Shown piece after piece: positions 52,167 through 60,323 of a DNA stretch of 64,000 nt. Made by a program: the position numbers and the translations under genes. Source of the DNA: Rhodoblastus sp963804045 (GTDB lineage: Bacteria > Pseudomonadota > Alphaproteobacteria > Rhizobiales > Beijerinckiaceae). How positions within the stretch are numbered: position 1 is the first letter of the stretch; every line of letters starts with the position of its first letter. The stretch is taken from the NCBI GenBank assembly GCA_963804045.1, contig CAWDOR010000040.1, positions 124,001 to 188,000 of the forward strand. The letters run 5' to 3'. Below the pieces are notes generated by a model. The model was not told the origin of the DNA. It saw only the letters and a list, made by a program, of their open reading frames with translations, and ran no database searches.

Positions 52167-52940
52167 ATGCCGCATCCGCGCTCAAAATTCGCCGCCGCTC
52201 TCCTCGCGGGCCCGCTGGCCGGCCTTTCCTTCGCCCTGCCCGCGCGCGCGGAATTCACCGCGCCGCAAAAGAGCGAGATCGAGGGCATCGTCAAGGACTA
52301 CCTGCTCGCCCATCCCGAAATCCTGCGCGACATGGCCGCCGAACTGGAGGCCAGGCAGAAGGTGGAGGAGAGCGACCAGCGTCGCGGCGCCATCGCCGAA
52401 AACAGCAAGGAAATCTTCAACTCGGATTTCCAGGGCGTGATCGGCAACCCCAAGGGCAAGATCACCCTGGTCGAGTTTTTCGACTATAATTGCGGCTATT
52501 GCAAAAGGGCTTTGGGCGATCTCAGCGGCCTGATGAAGGACAATCCCGACCTGCGCGTCGTGCTCAAGGATTTCCCGGTGCTCGGTCCGGATTCGGTCGA
52601 GGCCGCCCAGATCGCCTCCGCCGCGCGCAAACAGATTTCCGGGGCGAAATTCTGGGAGTTCCACCAAAAGCTTTTGGAGACCAAGGGCCATGTCGGCCGC
52701 GAACAGGCCTTGGCGGTCGCCAAGGCGCAGGGGCTCGACATGGACAAATTGCTCCAGGACAGCAAGGACCCGGAAATCAAGGACAGGCTCGCCGGCCTGG
52801 TCAAGCTCGGCGACAGCCTGTCGATCAACGGCACCCCCTCCTATATCCTGGGCGACGAAGTCATCGTCGGCGCGGTCGGCTATGACGAGCTGAAGAAAAA
52901 GCTCGACGCGGTCGGCAAATGCGGCAAGACCACATGCTGA
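52167..52940 (+). CDS. DsbA-family thiol-disulfide oxidoreductase
   Basis: 257-aa secreted protein with a signal peptide (FAAALLAGPLAGLSFALPARA), an N-terminal helical region (KSEIEGIVKDYLLAHPEILRDMAAELE), then a DsbA/thioredoxin fold with the active site FFDYNCGYCKRA (CGYC) and the cis-Pro loop INGTPSYILGD. The helical extension is like that of the Com1/ScsC-type DsbA proteins, which can trimerise. It sits upstream of the ABC-F gene. An ATG at 52167 is used; an in-frame TTG lies two codons upstream. Confidence 0.92.
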   Translation: MPHPRSKFAAALLAGPLAGLSFALPARAEFTAPQKSEIEGIVKDYLLAHPEILRDMAAELEARQKVEESDQRRGAIAENSKEIFNSDFQGVIGNPKGKITLVEFFDYNCGYCKRALGDLSGLMKDNPDLRVVLKDFPVLGPDSVEAAQIASAARKQISGAKFWEFHQKLLETKGHVGREQALAVAKAQGLDMDKLLQDSKDPEIKDRLAGLVKLGDSLSINGTPSYILGDEVIVGAVGYDELKKKLDAVGKCGKTTC

Positions 52941-52985
52941 CCGGCGCCCCTTTTCGCGCCCGCGAAAAAGGGGTAGAAGCCTGCC

Positions 52986-54860
52986 ATGCTGCAAATCTCC
53001 GATCTCACCTATCGCCTGGGCTCGCGCCTGTTGTTCGACTCCGCCGGGGTCGTGCTGCCGGAGCGGGCCAAGGTCGGTTTTGTCGGCCGCAATGGCGCCG
53101 GCAAGACCACGCTGTTCCGGCTGATCCGCGGCGAAATCGCCGCCGAGAGCGGCGCGACCAGCATTCCGCGCAACGCCCGCATCGGCTCGGTCGAGCAGGA
53201 GGCCCCCGGCGGCGACGGCAAGCTGATCGATTTCGTCCTGGCCGCCGATCTCGAGCGCGCCGCCCTGCTGGACGAGGCCGAACACGCCCAGGACCCGCAT
53301 CGCATCGCCGAAATCCATGTGCGCCTCGCCGATATCGAGGCCCACGCCGCCCCGGCCCGCGCCGCCGAAATTCTGGCGGGCCTCGGTTTCGACGAGGAAG
53401 CGCAAAACAGGGCCCTGAAAGAATTTTCGGGGGGCTGGCGGATGCGCGTGGCGCTGGCCGCCGTGCTGTTTTCCCGGCCCGATCTGCTGCTGCTCGACGA
53501 GCCGACCAATTATCTCGATCTCGAAGGCGCGCTCTGGCTGGTGGATTATCTGCGCCTCTATCCAGCGACCACCGTGGTCATCAGCCATGACCGCGACCTG
53601 CTCAACGAGGTCTGCGACCATATTGTCCATCTCGATCAGGCAAAATTGACGCTCTATCGCGGCAATTACGATTCCTTCGCCCGCCAGCGCGCGGAAGCGC
53701 GCATGTTGCAGGCGAAATTCCTGAAAAAGCAGGAGGAAAAACGCGCCCATCTCCAGGCTTTCGTCGATCGTTTCCGCGCCAAGGCGACCAAGGCGCGCCA
53801 GGCGCAGAGCCGCCTCAAAATGCTGGAGAAAATGGAGGAGGTCTCGGCCCCGGTCGATGACGAAGCGCTGCCCTTCGACTTCCCCTCGCCGGAAAAGCCG
53901 CTGTCGCCGCCGCTGATCGCCATGGAGGGCGTTTCGGTCGGCTATGACGGCCGCGCCGTGCTGACAAAACTCAATCTGACCCTCGCCGACGACGACCGCA
54001 TTGGCCTGCTCGGCGCCAATGGCAATGGCAAATCCACTTTCGCCAAGCTTTTAGGAGGCCGGCTCGCGCCGCTGTCGGGCGTGCTGAAACGCTCTTCGAA
54101 ACTGGAGGCCGGTTTTTTCGCCCAGCATCAGGTCGACGATCTCAACGAACAGGACACGCCGTTTCTCGCCGTGCAAAGGCTGATGGTCGAGGCGCCCGAA
54201 TCGAAAATCCGTTCGCGCGCGGCGCGGCTGGGCTTTCCCGGCGCCAAGGCGGACACCAGGGTGGCGCAGCTCTCCGGCGGCGAGAAGGCGCGGCTGCTGA
54301 TGGGCCTGTGCACTTTCGCCGGCCCGCATATTCTCATCCTCGACGAGCCCACCAACCATCTCGACATCGACAGCCGCGCGGCGCTGGCCGAGGCGATCAA
54401 CGATTTTTCCGGCGCGGTGATCCTGATCTCCCACGATCAATATTTGCTCGAGGCCTGCGCCGACCGGCTGTGGCTGGTCGGCGACGGCGGCGTCAAGCCA
54501 TTCGACGGCGACATGGCCGATTACCGGAAATATGTGCTGGAGCGGGCGCGCGGGCCCAAGGAGAAGGGCGGCGCCGGCGGCAATGCGGCGCAGGAGGCCC
54601 GGCGTAACGCGGCGCAGGCGCGCAAGGACGCCGCGCCGCTGGCGAAAAAGGTCAAGGCGGCGGAAGAGAAGATGGAGCGCTTTTCCGGCCTGATCGCCAA
54701 GGTCGATCTGACGCTCGCCGATCCCCGCGCCTTCGAGCGTAGCCCGGCGGAGGCGGTCAAACTGTCGCAGCAGCGCGCCGAGCTGGAAAAAGCGCTTGTC
54801 GCGGCGGAAGAGGAATGGCTGGAGCTTTCCGCCGAATATGAAGCGGTTATCGGCGGCTGA
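52986..54860 (+). CDS. ABC-F family ATPase (Uup/YheS-like)
   Basis: 624-aa soluble protein with two tandem ATPase domains: Walker A GRNGAGKTTLF (residues about 35-45) and GANGNGKSTFAKL (about 345), signature motifs FSGGWRMRVALA and LSGGEKARLLMG, Walker B LLLLDEPTNYLDLEG and ILILDEPTNHLDIDS. Between them is the helical linker (AKFLKKQEEKRAHLQAFVDRFRAKATKARQAQSRLK). A C-terminal coiled coil (about 545-615) follows. These proteins act on ribosomes, not as transporters. An inverted repeat (CCCCTTTTCGCG, CGCGAAAA) lies at 52947-52973 upstream. Confidence 0.95.
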   Translation: MLQISDLTYRLGSRLLFDSAGVVLPERAKVGFVGRNGAGKTTLFRLIRGEIAAESGATSIPRNARIGSVEQEAPGGDGKLIDFVLAADLERAALLDEAEHAQDPHRIAEIHVRLADIEAHAAPARAAEILAGLGFDEEAQNRALKEFSGGWRMRVALAAVLFSRPDLLLLDEPTNYLDLEGALWLVDYLRLYPATTVVISHDRDLLNEVCDHIVHLDQAKLTLYRGNYDSFARQRAEARMLQAKFLKKQEEKRAHLQAFVDRFRAKATKARQAQSRLKMLEKMEEVSAPVDDEALPFDFPSPEKPLSPPLIAMEGVSVGYDGRAVLTKLNLTLADDDRIGLLGANGNGKSTFAKLLGGRLAPLSGVLKRSSKLEAGFFAQHQVDDLNEQDTPFLAVQRLMVEAPESKIRSRAARLGFPGAKADTRVAQLSGGEKARLLMGLCTFAGPHILILDEPTNHLDIDSRAALAEAINDFSGAVILISHDQYLLEACADRLWLVGDGGVKPFDGDMADYRKYVLERARGPKEKGGAGGNAAQEARRNAAQARKDAAPLAKKVKAAEEKMERFSGLIAKVDLTLADPRAFERSPAEAVKLSQQRAELEKALVAAEEEWLELSAEYEAVIGG

Positions 54861-54898
54861 GCCGCCTTTTTCGCCAAACCCGATGCTATAAGCTCGCA

Positions 54899-56083
54899 AT
54901 GTTCTCCGCCTTCGATTCGCCGACCCGCAAAAGCCTCGCCGCCGCCATCGCCTGCATTTCCATTGTCGGCGTCGGCCTGTCGCTGGTGATTCCGCTGCTG
55001 GCCTTGCGGCTGGAGGCCGCCGGCTTCGCCGCCCGTGACAATGGCGCGCAGGTCTCGGTCTCCGGCCTCGCCACTCTTGTCGGCGCGCCCTTCACCCCCT
55101 GGCTGGCGCGGCGTTTCGGCTTGCGCAACACGCTGTTCGCCGCGCTGGCGCTGTCGGTGCTCGCGCTCGGCCTGTTCGCCTTCGTCGGCGACTACAGGAT
55201 CTGGCTGGCGATCCGCCTGCTGTTCGGCCTGGGGCTGACCGTGATTTTCGTGCTCAGCGAATATTGGATCAGCGCCGCCGCGCCGCCCGGACAACGCGGC
55301 CTGGCGCTCGGCCTCTACGCCACTTTTCTGGCGCTCGGCTTCGCCACAGGGCCGGCGCTGCTCAGCCTCACCGGCGCGGCGGGCCTTTTGCCCTTCGGCC
55401 TCGCCGCCGTGCTCATCGCCAGCGCGGGATTGCCGGTTTATTTCGCCGGCGCGGCCGCCGCCGCTTTCGACGCGCCGGGACGGCCCAATCTTCCGCCGAT
55501 TTTCCGCGCCGCGCCGGCGGCGCTGGCCGCCGCGCTGCTCTATGGCTGCGTCGAAACCGGCCTCAACGGGTTGTTGCCGATTTTCGGCCTGCGCTCGGGT
55601 TTTTCGCCGGCGAGCGCCACCTTCCAGCTCACCTTGTTCGCTCTTGGCAATGTGGTCTTTCCCGTGCCCATCGGGCTGATCGCCGACCGGATGAACAAGA
55701 TTCGGCTCTTGACCCTCTTCGCCCTGTTCGGCCTCGTCGGGGCGCTGTTCCTGCCGGGGCTGGCGGCGCAGCACGGAGTCTACGCCCTGGCTCTGTTCGT
55801 CTGGGGCGGGGTCACCGGCGGCCTCTATACGGTGGGGCTGGCGGCCCTCGCGGAAAAGTTCCAGGGCGAGCGTCTCGCCGCCGCCAACGCCGCCTATGTC
55901 ATGGTCTATGCGCTGGGCATGATTCTGGGACCGCCGGCGCTTGGCCTGGGGCTCGATTTCGCCCCGCATGGGCTGTTCGACGCCCTCGCTCTGGCCTTTG
56001 TCGCCTATCTGGCCCTGCTGATGTTTTTTCACGGACCTTTCGCGCAAAAAAGCCCCGACGGGAAAAACTTGACAAAGCGGTGA
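54899..56083 (+). CDS. Major facilitator superfamily transporter (YcaD-like)
   Basis: 394-aa protein with 12 predicted membrane helices and MFS landmarks: LARRFGLRNTLFAALALS in loop 2-3, IRLLFGLGLTVIFVLSEYWISAAAPPGQRGLALGLYAT (motif C-like and loop 4-5), and GLIADRMNKIRLLTLFALFGLVG in loop 8-9. Relatives are drug- or metabolite-efflux transporters of unknown substrate. It is 38 bp after the ABC-F stop. Confidence 0.85.
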   Translation: MFSAFDSPTRKSLAAAIACISIVGVGLSLVIPLLALRLEAAGFAARDNGAQVSVSGLATLVGAPFTPWLARRFGLRNTLFAALALSVLALGLFAFVGDYRIWLAIRLLFGLGLTVIFVLSEYWISAAAPPGQRGLALGLYATFLALGFATGPALLSLTGAAGLLPFGLAAVLIASAGLPVYFAGAAAAAFDAPGRPNLPPIFRAAPAALAAALLYGCVETGLNGLLPIFGLRSGFSPASATFQLTLFALGNVVFPVPIGLIADRMNKIRLLTLFALFGLVGALFLPGLAAQHGVYALALFVWGGVTGGLYTVGLAALAEKFQGERLAAANAAYVMVYALGMILGPPALGLGLDFAPHGLFDALALAFVAYLALLMFFHGPFAQKSPDGKNLTKR

Positions 56084-56188
56084 CTATGGCTATTTTCGCC
56101 GCAGAATTCGGGCCGGAGAAATCCGGCCTCTTTGTTTCCCAAGGCTCGCGTCCGATCCGGATGATGCGCCGGACTGCAGGGTAAGACC

Positions 56189-56356
56189 ATGGCCAAGGCC
56201 GCCACCATCAAGATCAAGCTGCTGTCGACCGCCGACACCGGTTATTTCTACGTCACCAAGAAGAACGCCCGGACCAAGACCGACAAGTTCGCGTTCAAGA
56301 AATACGATCCCGTCGCGCGCAAGCACGTCGAGTTCAAGGAAACCAAAATCAAATAA
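56189..56356 (+). CDS. rpmG: 50S ribosomal protein L33
   Basis: 55-aa ribosomal protein MAKAATIKIKLLSTADTGYFY, then TKKNARTKTDKFAFKKYDPVARKHVEFKETKIK. This matches the alphaproteobacterial L33 without the zinc-binding Cys pairs. It is too short for typical cutoffs but the sequence is unmistakable. It has its own terminator 26 bp downstream, and its distance (105 bp) from the MFS gene suggests an own promoter. Confidence 0.95.
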   Translation: MAKAATIKIKLLSTADTGYFYVTKKNARTKTDKFAFKKYDPVARKHVEFKETKIK

Positions 56357-56381
56357 TGAGCAAATAAGGCTCCAGCCTGCA

Positions 56382-56409
56382 AAGCCGCCTCCGGGCGGCT
56401 TTTTTATTT
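56382..56409 (+). terminator. Rho-independent terminator after rpmG
   Basis: Stem AGCCGCC (56383-56389) and GGCGGCT (56394-56400) with a 4-nt loop, followed by six T then ATTTG. Also the downstream end of the convergent phosphodiesterase gene. Confidence 0.85.
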
Positions 56410-56422
56410 GCGGTTTTTTGTT

Positions 56423-57163
56423 TTACGGCCTGAAACCCTCGAAGACGATCTGATCGGCATGGCGGCGCGCCTGCGCGGCCTGCGCGGCGCTGCGTATGGT
56501 CCAGCTCATCACCGCCAAGCCCAGGGCGCGCGCCAGTTCGCAGACGGGATTGGGCAGGTCGGCATAGCGCCAGGAGAGAAAGTCCGGCCGGGTTTCGCGC
56601 GCATGGGTGAAGCGGGCCAGTTCTTGCCGCCGCTCCGCCGTGACGCCCATAAAATCCTCGTCGTCATAATCGGCCTGGGCGACCATCCCCAGCGGCCAGG
56701 ACGCGCCGGAAGCGCGCAAATGGGCGATCAATTCCGGATCGAAACTTTTGAGCGCGGCCGGCCCGCGATAATCTGTCAAAACCCGCGACACCGCGCGCGC
56801 CAAGGTCGTGTCGCCGGAAAACTCGCCTTTCAACTCCAGAATCAGCGGCGTCGCGCCTTTGACCGTCGCCAGCAGCGCCGCCAGGGTGGGAATGGTCTCG
56901 GTCCCGCCTTTCAGGGCGACTTGCGCCAGCTCCGCCGCGTTTTTTTCGGCAAAGACTCCATGGATCCCGGTCAGGCGGCCGAGCTCATCGTCGTGAAAGA
57001 CAAAGACCTCGCCGTCGCGCGACAGGCGCAGGTCGGCCTCGATGGCATAGCCGCCCGCGACCGCCGCACGCGCGGCGGCCAGCGAGTTTTCCGGGACGCC
57101 GCCCAAAACATCGTGCAGGCCGCGATGGGCGATGGGGCGGGCCGTCAGCCAGTCCGGCGTCAC
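56423..57163 (-). CDS. Glycerophosphodiester phosphodiesterase-family protein
   Basis: 246-aa enzyme of the GDPD family, which hydrolyses deacylated phospholipids to glycerol-3-phosphate and an alcohol. It has PIAHRGLHDVLGGVPENSLAA (the HR...E metal motif), AIEADLRLSRDGEVFVFHDDELGRLTG (ExD and HD catalytic residues), TPLILELKGEFSG and QADYDDEDF. No signal peptide, so it is cytoplasmic. It overlaps the RidA-like gene by 4 nt. Confidence 0.92.
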   Translation of the reverse strand: MTPDWLTARPIAHRGLHDVLGGVPENSLAAARAAVAGGYAIEADLRLSRDGEVFVFHDDELGRLTGIHGVFAEKNAAELAQVALKGGTETIPTLAALLATVKGATPLILELKGEFSGDTTLARAVSRVLTDYRGPAALKSFDPELIAHLRASGASWPLGMVAQADYDDEDFMGVTAERRQELARFTHARETRPDFLSWRYADLPNPVCELARALGLAVMSWTIRSAAQAAQARRHADQIVFEGFRP

Positions 57164-57645
57164 GGCGTGATTTCGAACAGAGCCTCGACCTCGACGCAGG
57201 CGCCGAGCGGCAGGTTGAACACGCCGATCGTCGAGCGGGCGTGCGCCCCCTTGTCGCCGAGCGCCGCGCCGATCAAATCCGAAGCGCCGTTCATCACCAG
57301 CGCCAGCCGGTCAAAATCCTCGGCGCCGCGAATGAAGCCGCCGAGCCGCAGGCAATGGCCGATTCGGGAGAGATCGCCGATCTGGGCGCGGACCTGAGCG
57401 AGAATATTGACGGCGCAAAGCGCCGCCGCCTTCCTGGCGGCGGATTCTTCGACTTCCACGCCGACCCGGCCGATATATTCGGGGGCCAGCGCGCCATCGG
57501 CGCCGAAGGGCAATTGTCCCGAGACGATCAGCAGCGCGCCGCTGCGGGTCACCGGCACGTAATTGGCGACCGGCGCCGCCGGATTTGGCAGGGCGTAGCC
57601 GAGATTGGCGAGGCGGCGTTCGACTTCGCTAGCGATCTGACCCAT
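57160..57645 (-). CDS. RidA family protein (YjgF/YER057c-like)
   Basis: 161-aa protein of the RidA superfamily, of the longer type found in Rhizobiales. VSGQLPFGADG, GRVGVEVEESAARKAAALCAVNILAQVRAQIGDLSRI and STIGVFNLPLGACVEVEALFEI are visible; the Arg that binds the imine in canonical RidA (KARVTR-like) is not seen in the usual place. The ATG at 57645 has AAAAGGAGCG upstream. Translationally coupled to the phosphodiesterase gene. Deamination of imine intermediates is the family role. Confidence 0.9.
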   Translation of the reverse strand: MGQIASEVERRLANLGYALPNPAAPVANYVPVTRSGALLIVSGQLPFGADGALAPEYIGRVGVEVEESAARKAAALCAVNILAQVRAQIGDLSRIGHCLRLGGFIRGAEDFDRLALVMNGASDLIGAALGDKGAHARSTIGVFNLPLGACVEVEALFEITP

Positions 57646-57755
57646 GGCGCGCTCCTTTTCTTCCGGCGCCAACCTAATTTCGCCACGGCTTCCGGGCAAT
57701 CATGATTCGCTCTAAGCTGTTTTTCTTTCATCCGGCCCTGCGAGTTCAAACGCCC

Positions 57756-58553
57756 ATGCGGTCCTTCACGCTCCCTCTCGCCGCCCTGCTTTTCGCCTGC
57801 CCCGCGCTCGCCGAGCCGGCGGCGCCGGCCTTCGCCAGCCACAAGGCGCTTTACGAATTGCATCTGCTCCAGGGCCAGGGCGAAAAAGCGCCGGCCGCCG
57901 CCGATGGCCGCATCGCCTTCGATTTTTCCTCGACCTGCGACGCCTATGTCCAGACCCTGCGCCAGGCGGTGGACATGCAGCCGCAGGAGGGCGCGCCTTC
58001 GCTGACCGAAAGCCGGATGAGCACGCTTGAGGACGCGCGCGGCAAGGATTTCCGTTTCGCCAGCGACGAACCGGGCCAAAAGGTCGAAGGCCGGGCGCAA
58101 CGCGAGGGCGATGGCGCAGTCGCCATCGCCCTCAGCCGCCCCAAGCCGCAAAAAACCCTGGCCGGCGCGGATGTGCTGTTTCCCACCCAGCATATCGCCA
58201 AAGTGCTCGACGCCGCGCGCGCCGGCGAAAAAGTCTTGCTGGCCCGGGTCTTCGACGGTTCGGACACCGGCAGCAAGATTTTCAACGTCACCGCCATCAT
58301 CGGCCCGCTGCGCGGCGGACCCGACGCGGATCGCGGCGCCCAGCTCGACGCCTTGCGCAAATTGCGGCGCTGGCCGGTGGCGCTGTCCTATTTCCCCGAA
58401 GACCGGCGCGATGGCCCGCCCGAATATGTCCTGAGCTACGATCTCTATGAGAATGGCGTGTCGAGCCGGCTGCGGCTCGATTACGGCGAATATGTGCTCA
58501 GCGGCGAATTGACCCGGATCGAATTTCCTCCTGCGGCGCGCTGCCAGAAGTAA
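57756..58553 (+). CDS. eipB: EipB-like cell-envelope integrity protein (DUF1849)
   Basis: 265-aa periplasmic protein with a signal peptide (MRSFTLPLAALLFACPALA). It matches DUF1849/EipB, a beta-spiral protein that supports envelope integrity in Brucella and other alphaproteobacteria: ASHKALYELHLLQ near the start, RIAFDFSSTCDAYVQTLR, and FPPAARCQK at the end. The two Cys in these last two segments are the pair that forms the conserved disulfide. The start at 57756 gives the signal peptide; an ATG at 57702 would add 18 residues. Confidence 0.9.
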   Translation: MRSFTLPLAALLFACPALAEPAAPAFASHKALYELHLLQGQGEKAPAAADGRIAFDFSSTCDAYVQTLRQAVDMQPQEGAPSLTESRMSTLEDARGKDFRFASDEPGQKVEGRAQREGDGAVAIALSRPKPQKTLAGADVLFPTQHIAKVLDAARAGEKVLLARVFDGSDTGSKIFNVTAIIGPLRGGPDADRGAQLDALRKLRRWPVALSYFPEDRRDGPPEYVLSYDLYENGVSSRLRLDYGEYVLSGELTRIEFPPAARCQK

Positions 58554-60260
58554 TCACGGCGTCAGCGCGGCGCGCGCCCGGTCGGACAGGCCGGCGCGGC
58601 CCCGGTCGCCACGGCAGACAATAAAACCCTCGGCCAGATCGCAGAAATGGTTGCTGGCCGCGCCCGCGACAAAGGCTTTCGGCGTGAACAGATAGGCCGT
58701 GCGCGCTTGCGGCGTTTCCGTCGCCAGGATTTTTGGAAATTCCTCGCAATGCCAGGCCTTTTGGGCCAGCGGCAGGCGGCCGGCATAAAAGGAGTTCGTC
58801 GGGAGCCCATTGTCCATCGCCAGCCAGGACAGCGGCTGAAAGGTTTCGCGGGGATAGTCGGCGTCGCCGCTGCATTGCCAAGGCGGCGAGACGATCAGCA
58901 GGTCATGACCGGCGCCCAAGTCGGCGAAGGCCGGATCGGTGAAACGCATCGCGCTCTGCCGGGCGAAATAGCGGTGAACGCGGGCGAAGGGCGCGGCGAG
59001 GTCGGCGACTTGCAAGGCCAGCGCGGCGGCGCAGACCGCCAGAGCCAGGCGCGGCGGCGCCTTTTGCAGCAGGACCACGCCGGCCAGCGCCCAGAGGGCA
59101 TAGGCGGTCACCCAGATGAAGCGCCCGGAACTACGGAACGTCGCCAGCAGATCGAACAGCCTTTGCGGCAGGGGAATCTGGGCGTTGAAACCATCGCCAA
59201 AGGTTGGAAAAAAGCCGATGGCCAGAATCAGCCCGGCGAGGGCGGCGAGCAGGATCGGCCCATAGCGCCGACGTTCCGCCTCGTGCAGGCCATAGGCGAA
59301 GGCGAAAGCCAGCAGGAACAGCCCGCCGGCGCCGAGATAGGCGTAGCCTTCATATTGATAGGGCGAGGCGTTGCCCAGCGCCGGCAACAACGAAGCGCCG
59401 AACTGATTGGCCATGGGGTTGAACAGCGTGTTCAGATTGGCGTTGTAATAGCCATAGCCTTCGCCGGGAACCACGCCGCCGCCGCCGAGCCGGACGAAGC
59501 CGAAACCGACCAGGGCGGCGAAGGCGACAAGCAAAGGGGCCGGCGCCAGCAGCCAGCCGCGCCGGTCCAGAGCGCCACGCGCAAAAGCCAGGCCCAGCGC
59601 GGCGAGATAGATCAGCGCCGCCATGACGAGAAGATAGGGATTGAGACCGCCCAGCAGCGCCAGCAGCAGGACGAAGCCGCCAATGGTCGCGGCGACGCCG
59701 ACCCGCTCGGCGCGAAAGGCCAGCCATAGCGCGGCGAGCAGGGTCCAATGCGCGGTGAGCGGCGGATGGCCCAGACGGAAGCGCACATAGAGCATGGGCG
59801 CGGCGGCGATCAGCGCCGCGGCGCAGAACAGGGCGGCCAGCAGGGTTCTGGACGGCGGACGCTGGCGGAGCCCCTCGCCCAGGCACAGCACGGCGAAAAA
59901 GCCCTGCAAAAAGACGTTCGCGACAAACAAAGGGCCGAAATATTGGACATGGGCCGGCAGCCAGGGGCTCAAAAGCTTCAGCGGCAGGGCGACCAGCGGC
60001 ACGAGATCGAAAAAGGCGATGTTGAGCGGCAAAGGCCAGGAGACGCGCGCCGTCGCCAGTTTGAACGCCGATGCGGGATCGGCCCGATAGGCCTCCCAGC
60101 CAAATTGCATGGTGACGAAATCGTCGCGCATCCAGCCGGTCTGGCGGGGATCGACGATCTCCGGACCAAGCGTCCAGACCGCCAGGGCGGCGGACAACAG
60201 GCCGAGCAGACAGGCGAGCGGCGCGAGAGCGGGTTTTGGGCGAAAGGCGCTGTTCGTCAT
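58554..60260 (-). CDS. DUF6311-type polytopic membrane protein (GT-C-like)
   Basis: 568-aa product with about 11-13 membrane helices in the first 420 residues and a C-terminal soluble part of about 130. The pattern WTLGPEIVDPRQTGWMRDDFVTMQFGWEAYR in the first periplasmic loop, then WPLPLNIAFFDLVPLVALPLKLL and LGHPPLTAHWTLLAALWLA, fits DUF6311, whose members look like GT-C glycosyltransferases. Asp residues in the first loop (GWMRDD) would be candidate catalytic residues. Role in surface polysaccharide or protein glycosylation is inference. It converges on eipB with a 0-bp gap. Confidence 0.75.
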   Translation of the reverse strand: MTNSAFRPKPALAPLACLLGLLSAALAVWTLGPEIVDPRQTGWMRDDFVTMQFGWEAYRADPASAFKLATARVSWPLPLNIAFFDLVPLVALPLKLLSPWLPAHVQYFGPLFVANVFLQGFFAVLCLGEGLRQRPPSRTLLAALFCAAALIAAAPMLYVRFRLGHPPLTAHWTLLAALWLAFRAERVGVAATIGGFVLLLALLGGLNPYLLVMAALIYLAALGLAFARGALDRRGWLLAPAPLLVAFAALVGFGFVRLGGGGVVPGEGYGYYNANLNTLFNPMANQFGASLLPALGNASPYQYEGYAYLGAGGLFLLAFAFAYGLHEAERRRYGPILLAALAGLILAIGFFPTFGDGFNAQIPLPQRLFDLLATFRSSGRFIWVTAYALWALAGVVLLQKAPPRLALAVCAAALALQVADLAAPFARVHRYFARQSAMRFTDPAFADLGAGHDLLIVSPPWQCSGDADYPRETFQPLSWLAMDNGLPTNSFYAGRLPLAQKAWHCEEFPKILATETPQARTAYLFTPKAFVAGAASNHFCDLAEGFIVCRGDRGRAGLSDRARAALTP

Positions 60261-60323
60261 GGAATTCCCGTGGACAGACAGCGCTTTTACCGGAAATTCC
60301 CTAGCGAGAGCTTTCGCGGGGCC

